Positions 42,265 to 50,520 of a DNA stretch of 50,669 nucleotides are shown here, piece by piece. Within the stretch, counting starts at the first letter, position 1. Every line of letters begins with the position of its first letter. The stretch covers positions 1 through 50,669 of the forward strand of contig NZ_JBEXCV010000056.1 of the NCBI RefSeq assembly GCF_040605455.1. The letters are read 5' to 3'. Both the position numbers and the translations under genes were made by a program. The notes beneath the pieces were generated by a model. That model worked only from the letters and a program-made list of their open reading frames with translations, did no database searches and was not told the DNA's origin. This DNA is from Embleya sp040605455. Its GTDB lineage: Bacteria > Actinomycetota > Actinomycetes > Streptomycetales > Streptomycetaceae.

Positions 42265-42627
42265 GTGAGCACCCCCCTGTACGAACTGAAGGCCGAGTTC
42301 TTCAAGACGCTCGGCCACCCGGCCCGCATCCGCGTGCTGGAACTGCTCAGCGAACGCGAGTACGCCGTCTCCGAGATGCTCCCCGAGGTCGGCATCGAAG
42401 CCTCGCGGCTGTCGCAGCAACTGGCCGTGCTGCGCCGCGCCAACCTGGTGGCAGTCAGCCGCCGGGAGGGATCGACCGTCTACTACACGCTCACCAGCCC
42501 CCGGGTGGCCGAACTGCTCGCGGTCGCGCGCGGCATCCTGACCGGCCTGCTCGCCGGACAGATGGAACTCCTCGAAGACCTGCGCGCGACCGCGCCCCAG
42601 GTTTCCCCGCGCACTCCCCAGGGCTGA
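42265..42627 (+). CDS. ArsR family transcriptional regulator
   Basis: The 120-residue winged-helix protein reads LYELKAEFFKTLGHPARIRV and SEMLPEVGIEASRLSQQLAV LRRANLVAV. The usual metal-binding Cys motif (ELCVCDL) is absent, so a metal signal is unlikely or uses other ligands. It starts at a GTG and lies upstream of the SulP transporter gene. The AT-rich stretch 42040-42060 is the probable promoter and operator region. It probably controls the transporter operon. Confidence 0.9.
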   Translation: MSTPLYELKAEFFKTLGHPARIRVLELLSEREYAVSEMLPEVGIEASRLSQQLAVLRRANLVAVSRREGSTVYYTLTSPRVAELLAVARGILTGLLAGQMELLEDLRATAPQVSPRTPQG

Positions 42628-42741
42628 GCCGGACCGACTCCGGAGCCGCCCCACCCCGCACGACGGCCCGGGAACGATCGCCCGACCACGGGCGTGCGGG
42701 GCATCGGCACGGCGTACCTTCCAGGAGCGAGGATCCGCACC

Positions 42742-44499
42742 ATGAAAGACCGGCGGCAAGCGCCCCCTATCGCGCGGGACACACCGGCTCCCCCCATCGG
42801 GGGACGGGCCGGCCGATGGCTCGCTCTGCTGCCCGGGCGCGGTGACCTGCGCACGATGCGCCGCTCCCCCGGCCGTGACCTGGTCGCGGGCCTGACCGTC
42901 GCGGTGGTCGCGCTGCCGCTGGCGCTGGCGTTCGGCGTCGCGTCGGGGCTGGGCGCGCAGGCGGGGCTGGTCACCGCGATCGTCGCCGGGGCGCTGGCCG
43001 CGGTCTTCGGCGGATCCAACCTCCAGGTGTCGGGCCCCACCGGTGCGATGACCGTCGTCCTGGTCCCGGTGGTCGCCGCCCACGGTACGGACGGCGTCCT
43101 GATGGTCGGCCTCCTTGCCGGGCTGATCCTCGTCCTGATGGCCGTGCTGCGGCTCGGCCGGCTCGCGGCGTTCCTGCCCGCCCCCGTCATTGAGGGATTC
43201 ACCGCCGGCATCGCCGTGGTCATAGCCCTTCAACAGGTCCCCGCCGCGCTGGGCATCGCCCACGCCGAGGGCGACAAGGTCTGGCAGAGCGCCGCCGACG
43301 CCTTCATCCGCCGGCTCGACCACCCCACCGCCGCCGCGCCGGTCACGGCCCTCATGGTCGCCGCCGTCATGCTCGTGGGGGCTCGTTGGCGCCCGGCGGT
43401 CCCCTTCTCCCTGGTCGCCGTTGCCGCCGCCACGGCCCTGGCGTGGTCCACGGACCTGCCACTGACCCCCATCGGGGCGCTGCCCGCAGGGCTTCCCGCT
43501 CCCTCGCTCGGGTTCGTGGACACCTCTCTGCTGGTCACCCTGCTGCCCTCCGCCTTGGCGGTCGCGGCGCTGGCCGCGCTGGAGAGCCTGCTCTCGGCGA
43601 CCGTGGCCGACGGAATGACGGTGGGGCAACGGCACGACCCCGACCGGGAGTTGTTCGGCCAAGGCGTGGCCAACCTCGCCGTACCGCTGTTCGGCGGTGT
43701 CCCCGCCACCGCGGCCATCGCCCGCACCGCCGTCAACGTCCGCGCCGGCGCCACCTCACGCCTGGCCGCACTGACCCACGCCGTCGCGTTGGCCGTGATC
43801 GTGTTCACCGCGGCCCCCCTGGTGGCCCACATCCCTTTGGCCGCCCTCGCCGGAGTCCTCCTGGCCACGTGCGTGCGCATGGTCGAGGTCGCGGCCCTGC
43901 GCGCCATCGCCAGGTCCACCCGCGCGGATGCCCTCGTGCTGGCCCTGACCTTCATCGTCACCGTCGCCCTCGACCTGGTCACCGCCGTCGCCGTCGGCAT
44001 CGGCCTCGCCGTGATCCTGGCCCTGCTCTCCGTCGCGCGCACCGCGCGGCTCGAACAGGTCCCCCTGGATACGAGCGACCACACCGACGAGGAACGCGCC
44101 CTCCTCGAAGCGCACATCGTGGCCTACCGCCTCGACGGGCCCCTGTTCTTCGCCGCCGCCCACCGCTTCCTCCTGGAACTGACCGAGGTCACCGACGTCA
44201 AGATCGTCATCCTGCGGATGTCCCGCGTCACCACCATGGACGCCACCGGCGCAGGCGTCCTGGGTGACGCCATCGACAAACTCGAACACCGCGGCATCAC
44301 CGTCCTGCTCTCCGGGATCAAACCCGCCCACGACGACATCCTCGCCACCCTGAAGGTGGCCGAACACCTGCGTCGCGACCACCGCATCCTCCCCGACACC
44401 CCGGCCGCCATCGAGCACGCGCGGACCCTCCTGGGACAACCCGACAATCGGCCAACCCGGTTGGACGTCGGCCCCGTCACCCAGACGCTGCCGTGTTGA
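42742..44499 (+). CDS. SulP family anion transporter with STAS domain
   Basis: The 585-residue protein has the SulP/SLC26 membrane domain. Marks are GLTVAVVALPLALAFGVASG, GSNLQVSGPTGAMTVVLVPV and FGGVPATAAIARTAVNVRAG, over about 10-12 membrane segments. A C-terminal STAS domain follows (VVILRMSRVTTMDATGAGVL). Members carry sulfate, bicarbonate or dicarboxylates. The GGVPATAAIARTAVN segment and its linkage to a malic-enzyme-like gene leave a dicarboxylate or bicarbonate substrate open. It overlaps the next gene by 7 nt. Confidence 0.92.
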   Translation: MKDRRQAPPIARDTPAPPIGGRAGRWLALLPGRGDLRTMRRSPGRDLVAGLTVAVVALPLALAFGVASGLGAQAGLVTAIVAGALAAVFGGSNLQVSGPTGAMTVVLVPVVAAHGTDGVLMVGLLAGLILVLMAVLRLGRLAAFLPAPVIEGFTAGIAVVIALQQVPAALGIAHAEGDKVWQSAADAFIRRLDHPTAAAPVTALMVAAVMLVGARWRPAVPFSLVAVAAATALAWSTDLPLTPIGALPAGLPAPSLGFVDTSLLVTLLPSALAVAALAALESLLSATVADGMTVGQRHDPDRELFGQGVANLAVPLFGGVPATAAIARTAVNVRAGATSRLAALTHAVALAVIVFTAAPLVAHIPLAALAGVLLATCVRMVEVAALRAIARSTRADALVLALTFIVTVALDLVTAVAVGIGLAVILALLSVARTARLEQVPLDTSDHTDEERALLEAHIVAYRLDGPLFFAAAHRFLLELTEVTDVKIVILRMSRVTTMDATGAGVLGDAIDKLEHRGITVLLSGIKPAHDDILATLKVAEHLRRDHRILPDTPAAIEHARTLLGQPDNRPTRLDVGPVTQTLPC

Positions 44500-45737
44500 G
44501 CCGCGACCCCTCGGGCCGCAAGCACCCGAGCGCCAACCCCGCCTTCAGCGTCCGCATCCACATCCCGCCGAACGCCGCCGACATCGTCGAGAGCGTCCTC
44601 GCCGACGCCCCCGGCACCGTGTCGCGGCGGATGGACGAGCCGGACGCCATGGGCGCCTGCCGCATCACCCTGGACGCCGACGGCCCCCGCACCCTCGCCT
44701 GGCTCACCGACGCCCTGGCCCACCGCCTGGGCGCGAACCTCCTCCACAGCCAGGACCCCGTCTTCAGCACCGCGGCCACCGGCAAGCTCACCCTGCGCGT
44801 GTGCGCGGCCACCACCACCGGCCACGACGTCGCCCTCCTGGACGCGGACGCCGACCGCCGCGTCGTCTCCCACCTGGCCACACACCCCGAACACACCGAC
44901 CGCTACACCGGACGCGGCCACCGCGTCGCCCTCATCAGCGACGCCAGCGCCGTCCTCGGCTTCGAGGCCCTGCCCGCCGACGCCGTCCTACCCGCCCTGG
45001 AATCCCAAGCCGTCCACCTGCGCCGCGCCACCGGACTCGACGTCTTCCCCCTGCCCGTGGCCGCCTCCCGCGTCGAGGACATCGCGCAGGCCGTGCGCCT
45101 GCTCGCCCCCGGCTTCACCGCCGCCGTCCTCATGCACACCCGCCTGGACCGCGTCACCACCACCCGCTCCGTCCTCGGCCCCGTCCCCCCGCTCTTCCTG
45201 CTCGACGCGGTCAACGACGGCCTCGCCATCGCCACCGCCGCCGCGACCGTCAACGCCCTGGTCAACCGGGGCGTGAACCCGCTGAGCGCGCGAGTGGTCG
45301 TGGTCGACCCGGCCGCCGGCGGTGACCTGACGGGACTCCTGGTCGCCTCCGGCGTCGGCGACCTGACCCTGTTCGACCCCTTCGCGCACCGCGCCGACGC
45401 GCTGCGCGACGTGGCCGAGGGCACCGACGTGATCGTCGACCTCACCGCGTTCGCGACCCCGCCCCCGGGCATCCCCGTCCTGCGCGCCCGCCCCGACACG
45501 CCCCCCGCCTTCGCCGCCACCACCACCGGACCCCGCCCCCTGCACGCCCTTCCCGGACTCCTCACCGCCGTCACCACCACCCGACGCCCCGTGACCATGC
45601 ACGCCCGCGTCGCCGCCGTCCACGCCCTGATCGAGAACACCCCCCGCGACGCGCTCCTGCCCCCGACGGACCAGCCGGGGCTCACTGCCGCCGTCGCCGC
45701 GGCAGCCACGCGCGCCCTCGACACCGACCCCACTTGA
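44493..45737 (+). CDS. Degenerate malic-enzyme-like protein
   Basis: The 414-residue protein follows the plan of actinomycete NAD-malic enzymes. An ACT-like N-terminal domain (FSVRIHIPPNAADIVESVLA) precedes a core with RVALISDASAVLGFEALPAD and GLDVFPLPVAASRVEDIAQA. The catalytic elements are gone: the Tyr of MAYTPGVA, the Lys after the VMEGKA motif (SQAVHLRR here), the metal ligands of NLEDI (VLMHT) and DDQHGT (DAVNDGL). It is likely a non-catalytic sensor or partner of the SulP transporter, to which it is translationally coupled. It starts at a GTG. Confidence 0.75.
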   Translation: MLSRDPSGRKHPSANPAFSVRIHIPPNAADIVESVLADAPGTVSRRMDEPDAMGACRITLDADGPRTLAWLTDALAHRLGANLLHSQDPVFSTAATGKLTLRVCAATTTGHDVALLDADADRRVVSHLATHPEHTDRYTGRGHRVALISDASAVLGFEALPADAVLPALESQAVHLRRATGLDVFPLPVAASRVEDIAQAVRLLAPGFTAAVLMHTRLDRVTTTRSVLGPVPPLFLLDAVNDGLAIATAAATVNALVNRGVNPLSARVVVVDPAAGGDLTGLLVASGVGDLTLFDPFAHRADALRDVAEGTDVIVDLTAFATPPPGIPVLRARPDTPPAFAATTTGPRPLHALPGLLTAVTTTRRPVTMHARVAAVHALIENTPRDALLPPTDQPGLTAAVAAAATRALDTDPT

Positions 45738-45971
45738 CTTGACGATCTGACGAGTTGCCAAAAATTGCAATTCGTTGAATGATGGCAATGGCATGCACTG
45801 GGATGGCCGCCCGACGGGCCATGAGGGCCGTTCGGCTCCGGGGCACTGCCGTCGACCGTGTCAGTCGGGCGCACGGTCGGCGCCCACGCCCCTCCCGGGC
45901 GCGGACTCGGGCGTGGCGCCGCGGCGCGCGTCCGGACGGAAGCAACGGCCGCGCCGAAGGGAGCAGACCCG

Positions 45972-46298
45972 ATGACGGCTTCGCCGTACCCGGCCCAGGC
46001 GCACTTCTTTCACGTCCTCGGCCATCCGGTGCGCGTTCGCCTCCTGGAATCCCTCGACGAGCGCCCCATGGCCGCACGCGAGCTGCTGACCGTCTTCGGC
46101 GTCCCGTCGACCTGTCCGTCCCGCCGGTTGGCGATCCTGCGCCGCCTGGGCGTCGTGCGCTCGGCGCTTCACGGATCGACGGCGGTGTACGCCCTGCGAG
46201 GGCGCGAACTCCCCGCGCTGATGCAGGCCGCCGACAGCATCCGGGCCACCCTCCCCGCAGGACCGTCGGAACGGCGCCGCCGGCGCCCGCCTTCGTGA
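45972..46298 (+). CDS. ArsR family transcriptional regulator (second)
   Basis: The 108-residue protein reads QAHFFHVLGHPVRVRLLESL and CPSRRLAILRRLGVVRSALH, an ArsR winged helix with a basic tail. GGGAG lies upstream of the ATG. The AT-rich stretch 45755-45790, containing ATTGCAAT-like half-sites, is the probable promoter and operator. The protein resembles the first ArsR flanking the SulP operon, so the two may form a paired control system. Confidence 0.85.
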   Translation: MTASPYPAQAHFFHVLGHPVRVRLLESLDERPMAARELLTVFGVPSTCPSRRLAILRRLGVVRSALHGSTAVYALRGRELPALMQAADSIRATLPAGPSERRRRRPPS

Positions 46299-46353
46299 TG
46301 ACGAACGCCGACTCCAGCCCGAACGACCCCGCCCCGGACGAAGGAGAACGCAG

Positions 46354-46548
46354 ATGCGTTTCGAGATCACCCGCCCGCACGCCGACGGCACGAGCAGCGT
46401 CCACACCGTCGAGGACGCCGCCGCCGTCGGAGTCCTGGTGCGCGAAGCCGCCGCCGCCGGCCAGACCCTGCACATCCGCCCCCGACGTCGCCAGTCCGAA
46501 CAGGCACAGACCGCTACCCGCACGCGACCGGTCACCAAGACGCGCTGA
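46354..46548 (+). CDS. Small hypothetical protein (64 residues)
   Basis: MRFEITRPHADGTSSVHTVE followed by DAAAVGVLVREAAAAGQTLH IRP forms a beta-beta-alpha-beta-like miniature domain with a basic tail. AGGAG lies 7 nt upstream of the ATG. It is 55 nt after the second ArsR gene and probably co-transcribed. No known family assigned. Confidence 0.65.
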   Translation: MRFEITRPHADGTSSVHTVEDAAAVGVLVREAAAAGQTLHIRPRRRQSEQAQTATRTRPVTKTR

Positions 46549-46679
46549 AGCCGGATTTCGGCACCGACGCCTTGGCCCGGCGGACCCGGTCGACACGACG
46601 GCCACCCGCGTTCCCCACCCGACATCGCGCCGCCGCCGGTGGCGCGATGGATTCCCAGCGACCGGATCGGAGACTCGCC

Positions 46680-46856
46680 ATGCACCCCGACGACACGAAC
46701 GCGGAACGCCCCACCCCGCCACGCCCCGTCGGGAGACGGCAAACCCAGAAGGAAATGGAACGGGGCATCATCGTCTGGCTCCTCGTGTTCACCTTCGGGA
46801 CGCACCTCATCGGCGGCGGAATCTGGCTGTACATCCACTTCAGTGGTCGCGGCTGA
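46680..46856 (+). CDS. DUF6126-like small membrane protein
   Basis: The 58-residue protein has a charged N-terminal tail (RQTQKEMERG) and one membrane helix (IIVWLLVFTFGTHLIGGGIW LYIHF). This layout fits the streptomycete DUF6126 family, which often accompanies XRE regulators. GGAG precedes the ATG by 7 nt. Function unknown. Confidence 0.65.
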   Translation: MHPDDTNAERPTPPRPVGRRQTQKEMERGIIVWLLVFTFGTHLIGGGIWLYIHFSGRG

Positions 46857-46883
46857 CGGCGACCCTCGCCTCAACGCCGGCCC

Positions 46884-46908
46884 GACACGACACGACACGA
46901 CACGACAC
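46884..46908. repeat. GACAC x5 microsatellite
   Basis: Five exact copies of GACAC run directly upstream of a thiolase fragment. Short tandem repeats this clean are rare in streptomycete DNA; it probably marks a rearrangement junction. Confidence 0.7.
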
Positions 46909-46915
46909 TTGGCAC

Positions 46916-47047
46916 GATATCGACCTGTTCGAGGTCAGCGAGGCGTTCGCCTCCGTCGTACTGTCCTGGATCCGCACCCAGGGAGCCGACCCCGAACTCG
47001 TCAACGGCGGCGCCAACGCCTCCGGCACCATCATCGAACGCATCTGA
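46916..47047 (+). pseudogene. Thiolase C-terminal fragment
   Basis: The frame DIDLFEVSEAFASVVLSWIR, then ADPELVNGGANASGTIIERI matches the NEAFA active-site segment and the following Asn-Gly-Gly of acetyl-CoA C-acyltransferases. NEAFA is here SEAFA, and GGAI.LGHPxG is lost. It has no start or upstream part. It is a relic ending 59 nt before the zinc-ribbon gene. Confidence 0.65.
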
Positions 47048-47106
47048 GGCACGCCGGGCCGGCGGCACGAAGACGCACAGGAACGACCAAAGGCGAGGAA
47101 AGACCA

Positions 47107-47469
47107 ATGAGCGATGTGACCGAGATGCCACCGCCCTGCCCCGAGTGCTCCGGCGCACACACCTACGAGATGGGCGCACTCCTGATCTGCCCCGAATGCG
47201 GCCACGAGTGGTCACCCGCGTCCGTCGAACCCGCAGTCGACACACGGGACGGTGCCGTCAGGGACGCCGTCGGCAACACGCTCACCGACGGCGACACGGT
47301 AACGGTGATCAAGACCCTGAAGGTCAAGGGCAGTCCGAGCGGAATCAAGGCCGGCACCAAGGTGCGCAACATCCGCCTCGTCGACGGTGTGGACGGGCAC
47401 GACATCGATTGCAGAATCGACGGATTCGGCCCCATGCAGCTCAAGTCCAGTGTGGTCAAGAAGGCTTGA
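47107..47469 (+). CDS. yjdM: Zinc-ribbon protein of the YjdM/PhnA family
   Basis: The 120-residue protein has an N-terminal zinc ribbon, CPECSGAHTYEMGALLICPECGHEW (given in two parts by its CPEC pairs at residues 11-14 and 28-31). The YjdM domain follows, with GNTLTDGDTVTVIKTLKVKG, IKAGTKVRNIRLVDG and the typical end MQLKSSVVKKA. GAGGAAAG precedes the ATG. Despite the phnA name it is not the phosphonoacetate hydrolase. Its function in bacteria is not firmly known. Confidence 0.92.
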   Translation: MSDVTEMPPPCPECSGAHTYEMGALLICPECGHEWSPASVEPAVDTRDGAVRDAVGNTLTDGDTVTVIKTLKVKGSPSGIKAGTKVRNIRLVDGVDGHDIDCRIDGFGPMQLKSSVVKKA

Positions 47470-47494
47470 CCCGACACTTGGGGCCTGTCGTGGG

Positions 47495-47742
47495 CCGGAA
47501 CCGGCGCACCTGCTCCCGGCCCTGCCGAAGGATCTCGTGCGGCGGGTGCCGGCCGGCGCGATGAAGCCGTGCATGGCCGCGGCCATGGCGCGTTGCCGGG
47601 AAGCCGCTGTCGATCACGACGACCGAGCGGCGGGAGCGGGCCGCATCAACGCACCGTTCAGCCCCGCGGCGCCTCCGCCGATCACCACTACGTCGACGGT
47701 CCCACCGGGCAGTGCGTCGCTCGCGTACGGAGAAGTGGTCAA
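47495..47742 (-). pseudogene. FAD-dependent oxidoreductase (thioredoxin reductase-like), broken
   Basis: From a TTG with GGAGG 8 nt upstream, the frame reads GGTVDVVVIGGGAAGLNGAL, a dinucleotide-binding fold. The continuation is split over two more frames: ARSRRSVVVIDSGFP, then AAAMHGFIAPAGT, then PPHEILRQGREQVRRFR. At least two frameshifts and a C-terminal truncation make it dead. It is divergent from the XRE-cupin regulator, a common pairing with a methyltransferase gene. Confidence 0.75.
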
Positions 47743-47815
47743 AGCCGTGTCCTCCTGCTCTTTCGTCGTGCGTGGTCCCCGACGCTGCGGATCCTCTGCA
47801 CACGACGCCAAGCCC

Positions 47816-47838
47816 GTATTGCATTCAAGGCATACAGT
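47816..47838 (+). promoter_or_regulatory. Candidate operator and -10 box of the XRE gene
   Basis: An imperfect inverted repeat (GTATTGC...GGCATAC, 47816-47835) runs into TACAGT at 47833-47838, a fair -10 box. A start about 7 nt downstream would fall at or near the ATG at 47846, suggesting a leaderless transcript. No Shine-Dalgarno site is present. Confidence 0.45.
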
Positions 47839-47839
47839 G

Positions 47840-48433
47840 ATGCCCATGGCGCAAGAAAGTGGAGAGCTGGACAGCCTCGTACGCAAACGCATCCGCGCGC
47901 TGCGGGTGGCGCAGGGCTTGTCACTGGAAGAACTGGCCACCCGCGCGCACCTCAGCCAGTCCTCACTGAGCCGGATCGAGAACGGACAGCGCCGCCTCGC
48001 ATTCGACCAGCTGGTCACCCTCGCCCGCGCCCTGGACACCACGCTGGACCAGCTCGTGGAAACCGCCACCGACGACGTCATCACCAGCCCGACGATCGAC
48101 AGCACCCACGGCCGGATGCGCTGGACCCTGAAAGCCGACCCCGGCATGAGCGTGGTGCGCCAGCGCCTGACCGATCCCCCGCCCGACAACCCGGCCCGCA
48201 TGCGCGCCCACCCGGGGCGCGAGTGGCTCGTCGTGCTGTCCGGCACCGCCATCCTCGTGCTCGGCCGGCGCCGCTTCCGCGTCGAGACCAACCAGGCCGC
48301 CGAGTTCCCCACGATGATGCCGCACGCGATCGGTGCCGAGGGCGGCCCCTGCGAGATCCTGGGCCTCTTCGACCACGACGCCCGCCGCGGGCACCAGCGC
48401 AACGACGGCGACGCTCAAGGCCCTGCCGAATGA
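47840..48433 (+). CDS. XRE family regulator with cupin domain
   Basis: The 197-residue protein has an N-terminal helix-turn-helix (LSLEELATRAHLSQSSLSRI ENGQRR). A C-terminal cupin barrel follows (AHPGREWLVVLSGTAILVLG, FPTMMPHAIGAEGGPCEILG). The second ATG at 47846 may be the true start if the message is leaderless. It lies between a broken FAD oxidoreductase gene (divergent) and the His-rich methyltransferase, the genes it most likely controls. Confidence 0.9.
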   Translation: MPMAQESGELDSLVRKRIRALRVAQGLSLEELATRAHLSQSSLSRIENGQRRLAFDQLVTLARALDTTLDQLVETATDDVITSPTIDSTHGRMRWTLKADPGMSVVRQRLTDPPPDNPARMRAHPGREWLVVLSGTAILVLGRRRFRVETNQAAEFPTMMPHAIGAEGGPCEILGLFDHDARRGHQRNDGDAQGPAE

Positions 48434-48558
48434 CGCGAGCCGCACGACCGGCTCCGCAGCAGTGACCTCTTGCGCGCCAGGCAGCGCCCACGACCATCGT
48501 CTTGCGCAAACAGCAAGGTGTCACGCTTCTGGCGCATAGTGGTCCTAGTGTGAAGAGC

Positions 48559-49431
48559 ATGCACCAAGCACACACCCACACCCACCACCACGGCGCTTCG
48601 CACGGCCACCACCACGAGCAGGACACCAGCGGCCAGGCGGAGATCCTCGACTTGGACGCCGAGGTCCTCGCCGAACACACAGCCTCCATCACTGCATCGC
48701 TGCCACTGCGGACCAGCCCCCACCACATCGTGGACCTGGGCTGCGGCACGGGCGCGGGTACCTTCGCCCTCCTCGACCGCTTCCCCGACACGCACGTGAC
48801 CGCCGTCGACACGTCCGCCGAACACCTTCGGCGCCTGCGCACCAAGGCATGCGCCCTTGGCATCGAGGAACGCGTGCGCACCGTGCAGGCCGACCTGGAC
48901 GACGACGCCTGGCCCGACCTCGGCTCACCCGACCTCATCTGGGCATCGGCCTCGATGCACCACATGGCCCACCCCGAGCGCGCACTGCTCGCCGTCCACG
49001 ACACACTCGCCCCCGGCGGCCTGTTCGCCGTCGTCGAACTGGCCGGCCACCCCCGCTTCCTGCCCGAGAACGCCCCCACGGGCCGGCCCGGCCTGAAAGA
49101 GCGCGCCCACGCCGCGGCCGACCGCCGCCAAGCCGACCACATGCCCCACCGCGGCGCCGACTGGGGCCCGATGCTGACCGCCGCCGGCTTCACCGTCGAA
49201 GACGAACGCACCATCGTCGTGAACATCGAGGGCGACCGCAGCGAAGCGATCGGCCGCTACGCCCTCGGCGTCCTGCAGCGCATCCGCAGCGTCATCGCCG
49301 ACAGGCTCTCCCCCGAGGACCTCACCGCACTCGACCGGCTCCTCGACGCCGGCAGCCCGCACAGCATCCTGCGCCGCGACGACCTGACGGTACGCACGGA
49401 ACGCACCGTCTGGGCCGCCCGCCGCGCCTGA
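48559..49431 (+). CDS. Class I SAM-dependent methyltransferase with His-rich N terminus
   Basis: The 290-residue protein has motif I VDLGCGTGAGTFALLDRFPD, motif II VTAVDTSAEHLRRL, and post-I segments IWASASMHHMAHPERALLAV and LAPGGLFAVVELAG. The first 25 residues are unusually His-rich (HTHTHHHGASHGHHH). That suggests metal binding or storage rather than catalysis. No clear ribosome site is seen. The substrate is unknown. It is associated with the XRE-cupin regulator. Confidence 0.9.
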   Translation: MHQAHTHTHHHGASHGHHHEQDTSGQAEILDLDAEVLAEHTASITASLPLRTSPHHIVDLGCGTGAGTFALLDRFPDTHVTAVDTSAEHLRRLRTKACALGIEERVRTVQADLDDDAWPDLGSPDLIWASASMHHMAHPERALLAVHDTLAPGGLFAVVELAGHPRFLPENAPTGRPGLKERAHAAADRRQADHMPHRGADWGPMLTAAGFTVEDERTIVVNIEGDRSEAIGRYALGVLQRIRSVIADRLSPEDLTALDRLLDAGSPHSILRRDDLTVRTERTVWAARRA

Positions 49432-49520
49432 CCCCAAAATGCGGGATGCCACGTCAGGCGGGGTCACGAGGAACCAACCCGGCACATCCGCGTGACGCAG
49501 GGCATTCTCGCGAATAACCG

Positions 49521-49596
49521 GTTGTGAGGGTTCTGCGAATGCCCCGGAGCCGCTCACGAATCCGCAGGTCGCCATTCGCAGAACTCCTCTCGCAAC
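49521..49596. repeat. Long imperfect inverted repeat
   Basis: Arms at 49521-49541 and 49573-49596 pair as GTTGTGAGG..GTTCTGCGAATG against its complement with one mismatch and a 3-nt bulge, leaving a 31-nt loop. It lies 90 nt past the methyltransferase stop. It may be a terminator or a small transposon relic. No gene is seen in 49432-49780. Confidence 0.5.
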
Positions 49597-49780
49597 CCGC
49601 GCGTTGCGCAAGACGGTTCCGACAGACCGCGCGCGTGGATCCGACGCGCAGTTCGCTGCCCCCGGGCCGCATGGAAGCGGGCGGTCGCCTGGGACCTTCC
49701 CGTCCAGGCAGTCGGGGTGCGAGCGCAGGACGGTGGCGTGGCCGCTCCCGGCGGCCGCGACCACGACGGTGCGGTGGGGG

Positions 49781-49981
49781 TCAGTCGTCTGCCTTGAGCC
49801 CGGAGGGCTCCTGGGTGGAGGTGTAGTCCGCGACCAGGTTCGCATTCGCTGCGTGGACGAGCAGGGTGCCGTCGGCGACGACGTTCGCGCACAGGTCGGG
49901 ATCGTAGTGGTGGTCCGGCAGCAAGAGCGGACCCCCTGCGGGGGCCGCGAGGCGGCGGGTCAGGAGCAGGGGTATGGCCAT
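49781..49981 (-). CDS. Small hypothetical protein (66 residues)
   Basis: The peptide starts MAIPLLLTRRLAAPAGGPLL and continues LPDHHYDPDLCANVVADGTL LVHAANANL. It has a DHHYDP...LC segment that could bind metal. A weak AAAGG site precedes the ATG. I do not recognise the family. A Thr/Ser-rich acidic tail ends it. Confidence 0.5.
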   Translation of the reverse strand: MAIPLLLTRRLAAPAGGPLLLPDHHYDPDLCANVVADGTLLVHAANANLVADYTSTQEPSGLKADD

Positions 49982-50117
49982 GGGAAACCTTTGGGATACG
50001 TCGGATGGTCGGTGGTGGTGCGAACTGCGTGCGTTCGGGGAAACCGTGTCGGCTCCGGCATCGCAAGGGTGTGTGCGGTTCACGCAATCGGTGTGCGTGT
50101 TTCACACACGGCATCGG

Positions 50118-50261
50118 CCTCGTCGCGTCCTTCGGGGTGTGGAAGTCGCAGTGGGCGCAGGCCATCCTGTGCCGGCGCTGTGCGAAGAACGTGTAGGCGC
50201 CCACGGCGCAGGAGCCGGGGCCGAGGTCGCAGAGCTGCCAGGGCTCGTCGTTCGCGGCGGC
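50118..50261 (-). pseudogene. Integrase-like zinc-finger fragment
   Basis: The frame NDEPWQLCDLGPGSCAVGAY then HRMACAHCDFHTPK resembles the Cys-rich C-terminal tail of certain actinomycete tyrosine recombinases (HRMACARC-F-x-PK). The recombinase core is not found nearby. Weak assignment. Confidence 0.4.
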
Positions 50262-50520
50262 GCCGGAGGCGACCGCGTCGCGGTCGTCGGGACTCGATCG
50301 TGCGCACGTCCCGCTCGAAGCAGCCCGCATCGAGCATGTCTCGGAGAGAGTGTTCGGCGTGACCTTCGCGAACCACCGGGTGGATTGCGGTGAGCGGTGT
50401 TCGAGCCGGACTTGCGGCTCGAACAGCGTCAGCGGTTCTTTGGCGTTGTAGAGCCGCCGGTGATGGTGAACCGGGCCCGGTGGAACCCGAGTCATATGAA
50501 CCGATTCCAAACATCTCTTC

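Noticed and set aside
46884..46908. GACAC repeats considered as a CRISPR or origin iteron array
   Set aside because: Units are 5 bp without spacers and only five copies, so it is a simple microsatellite.
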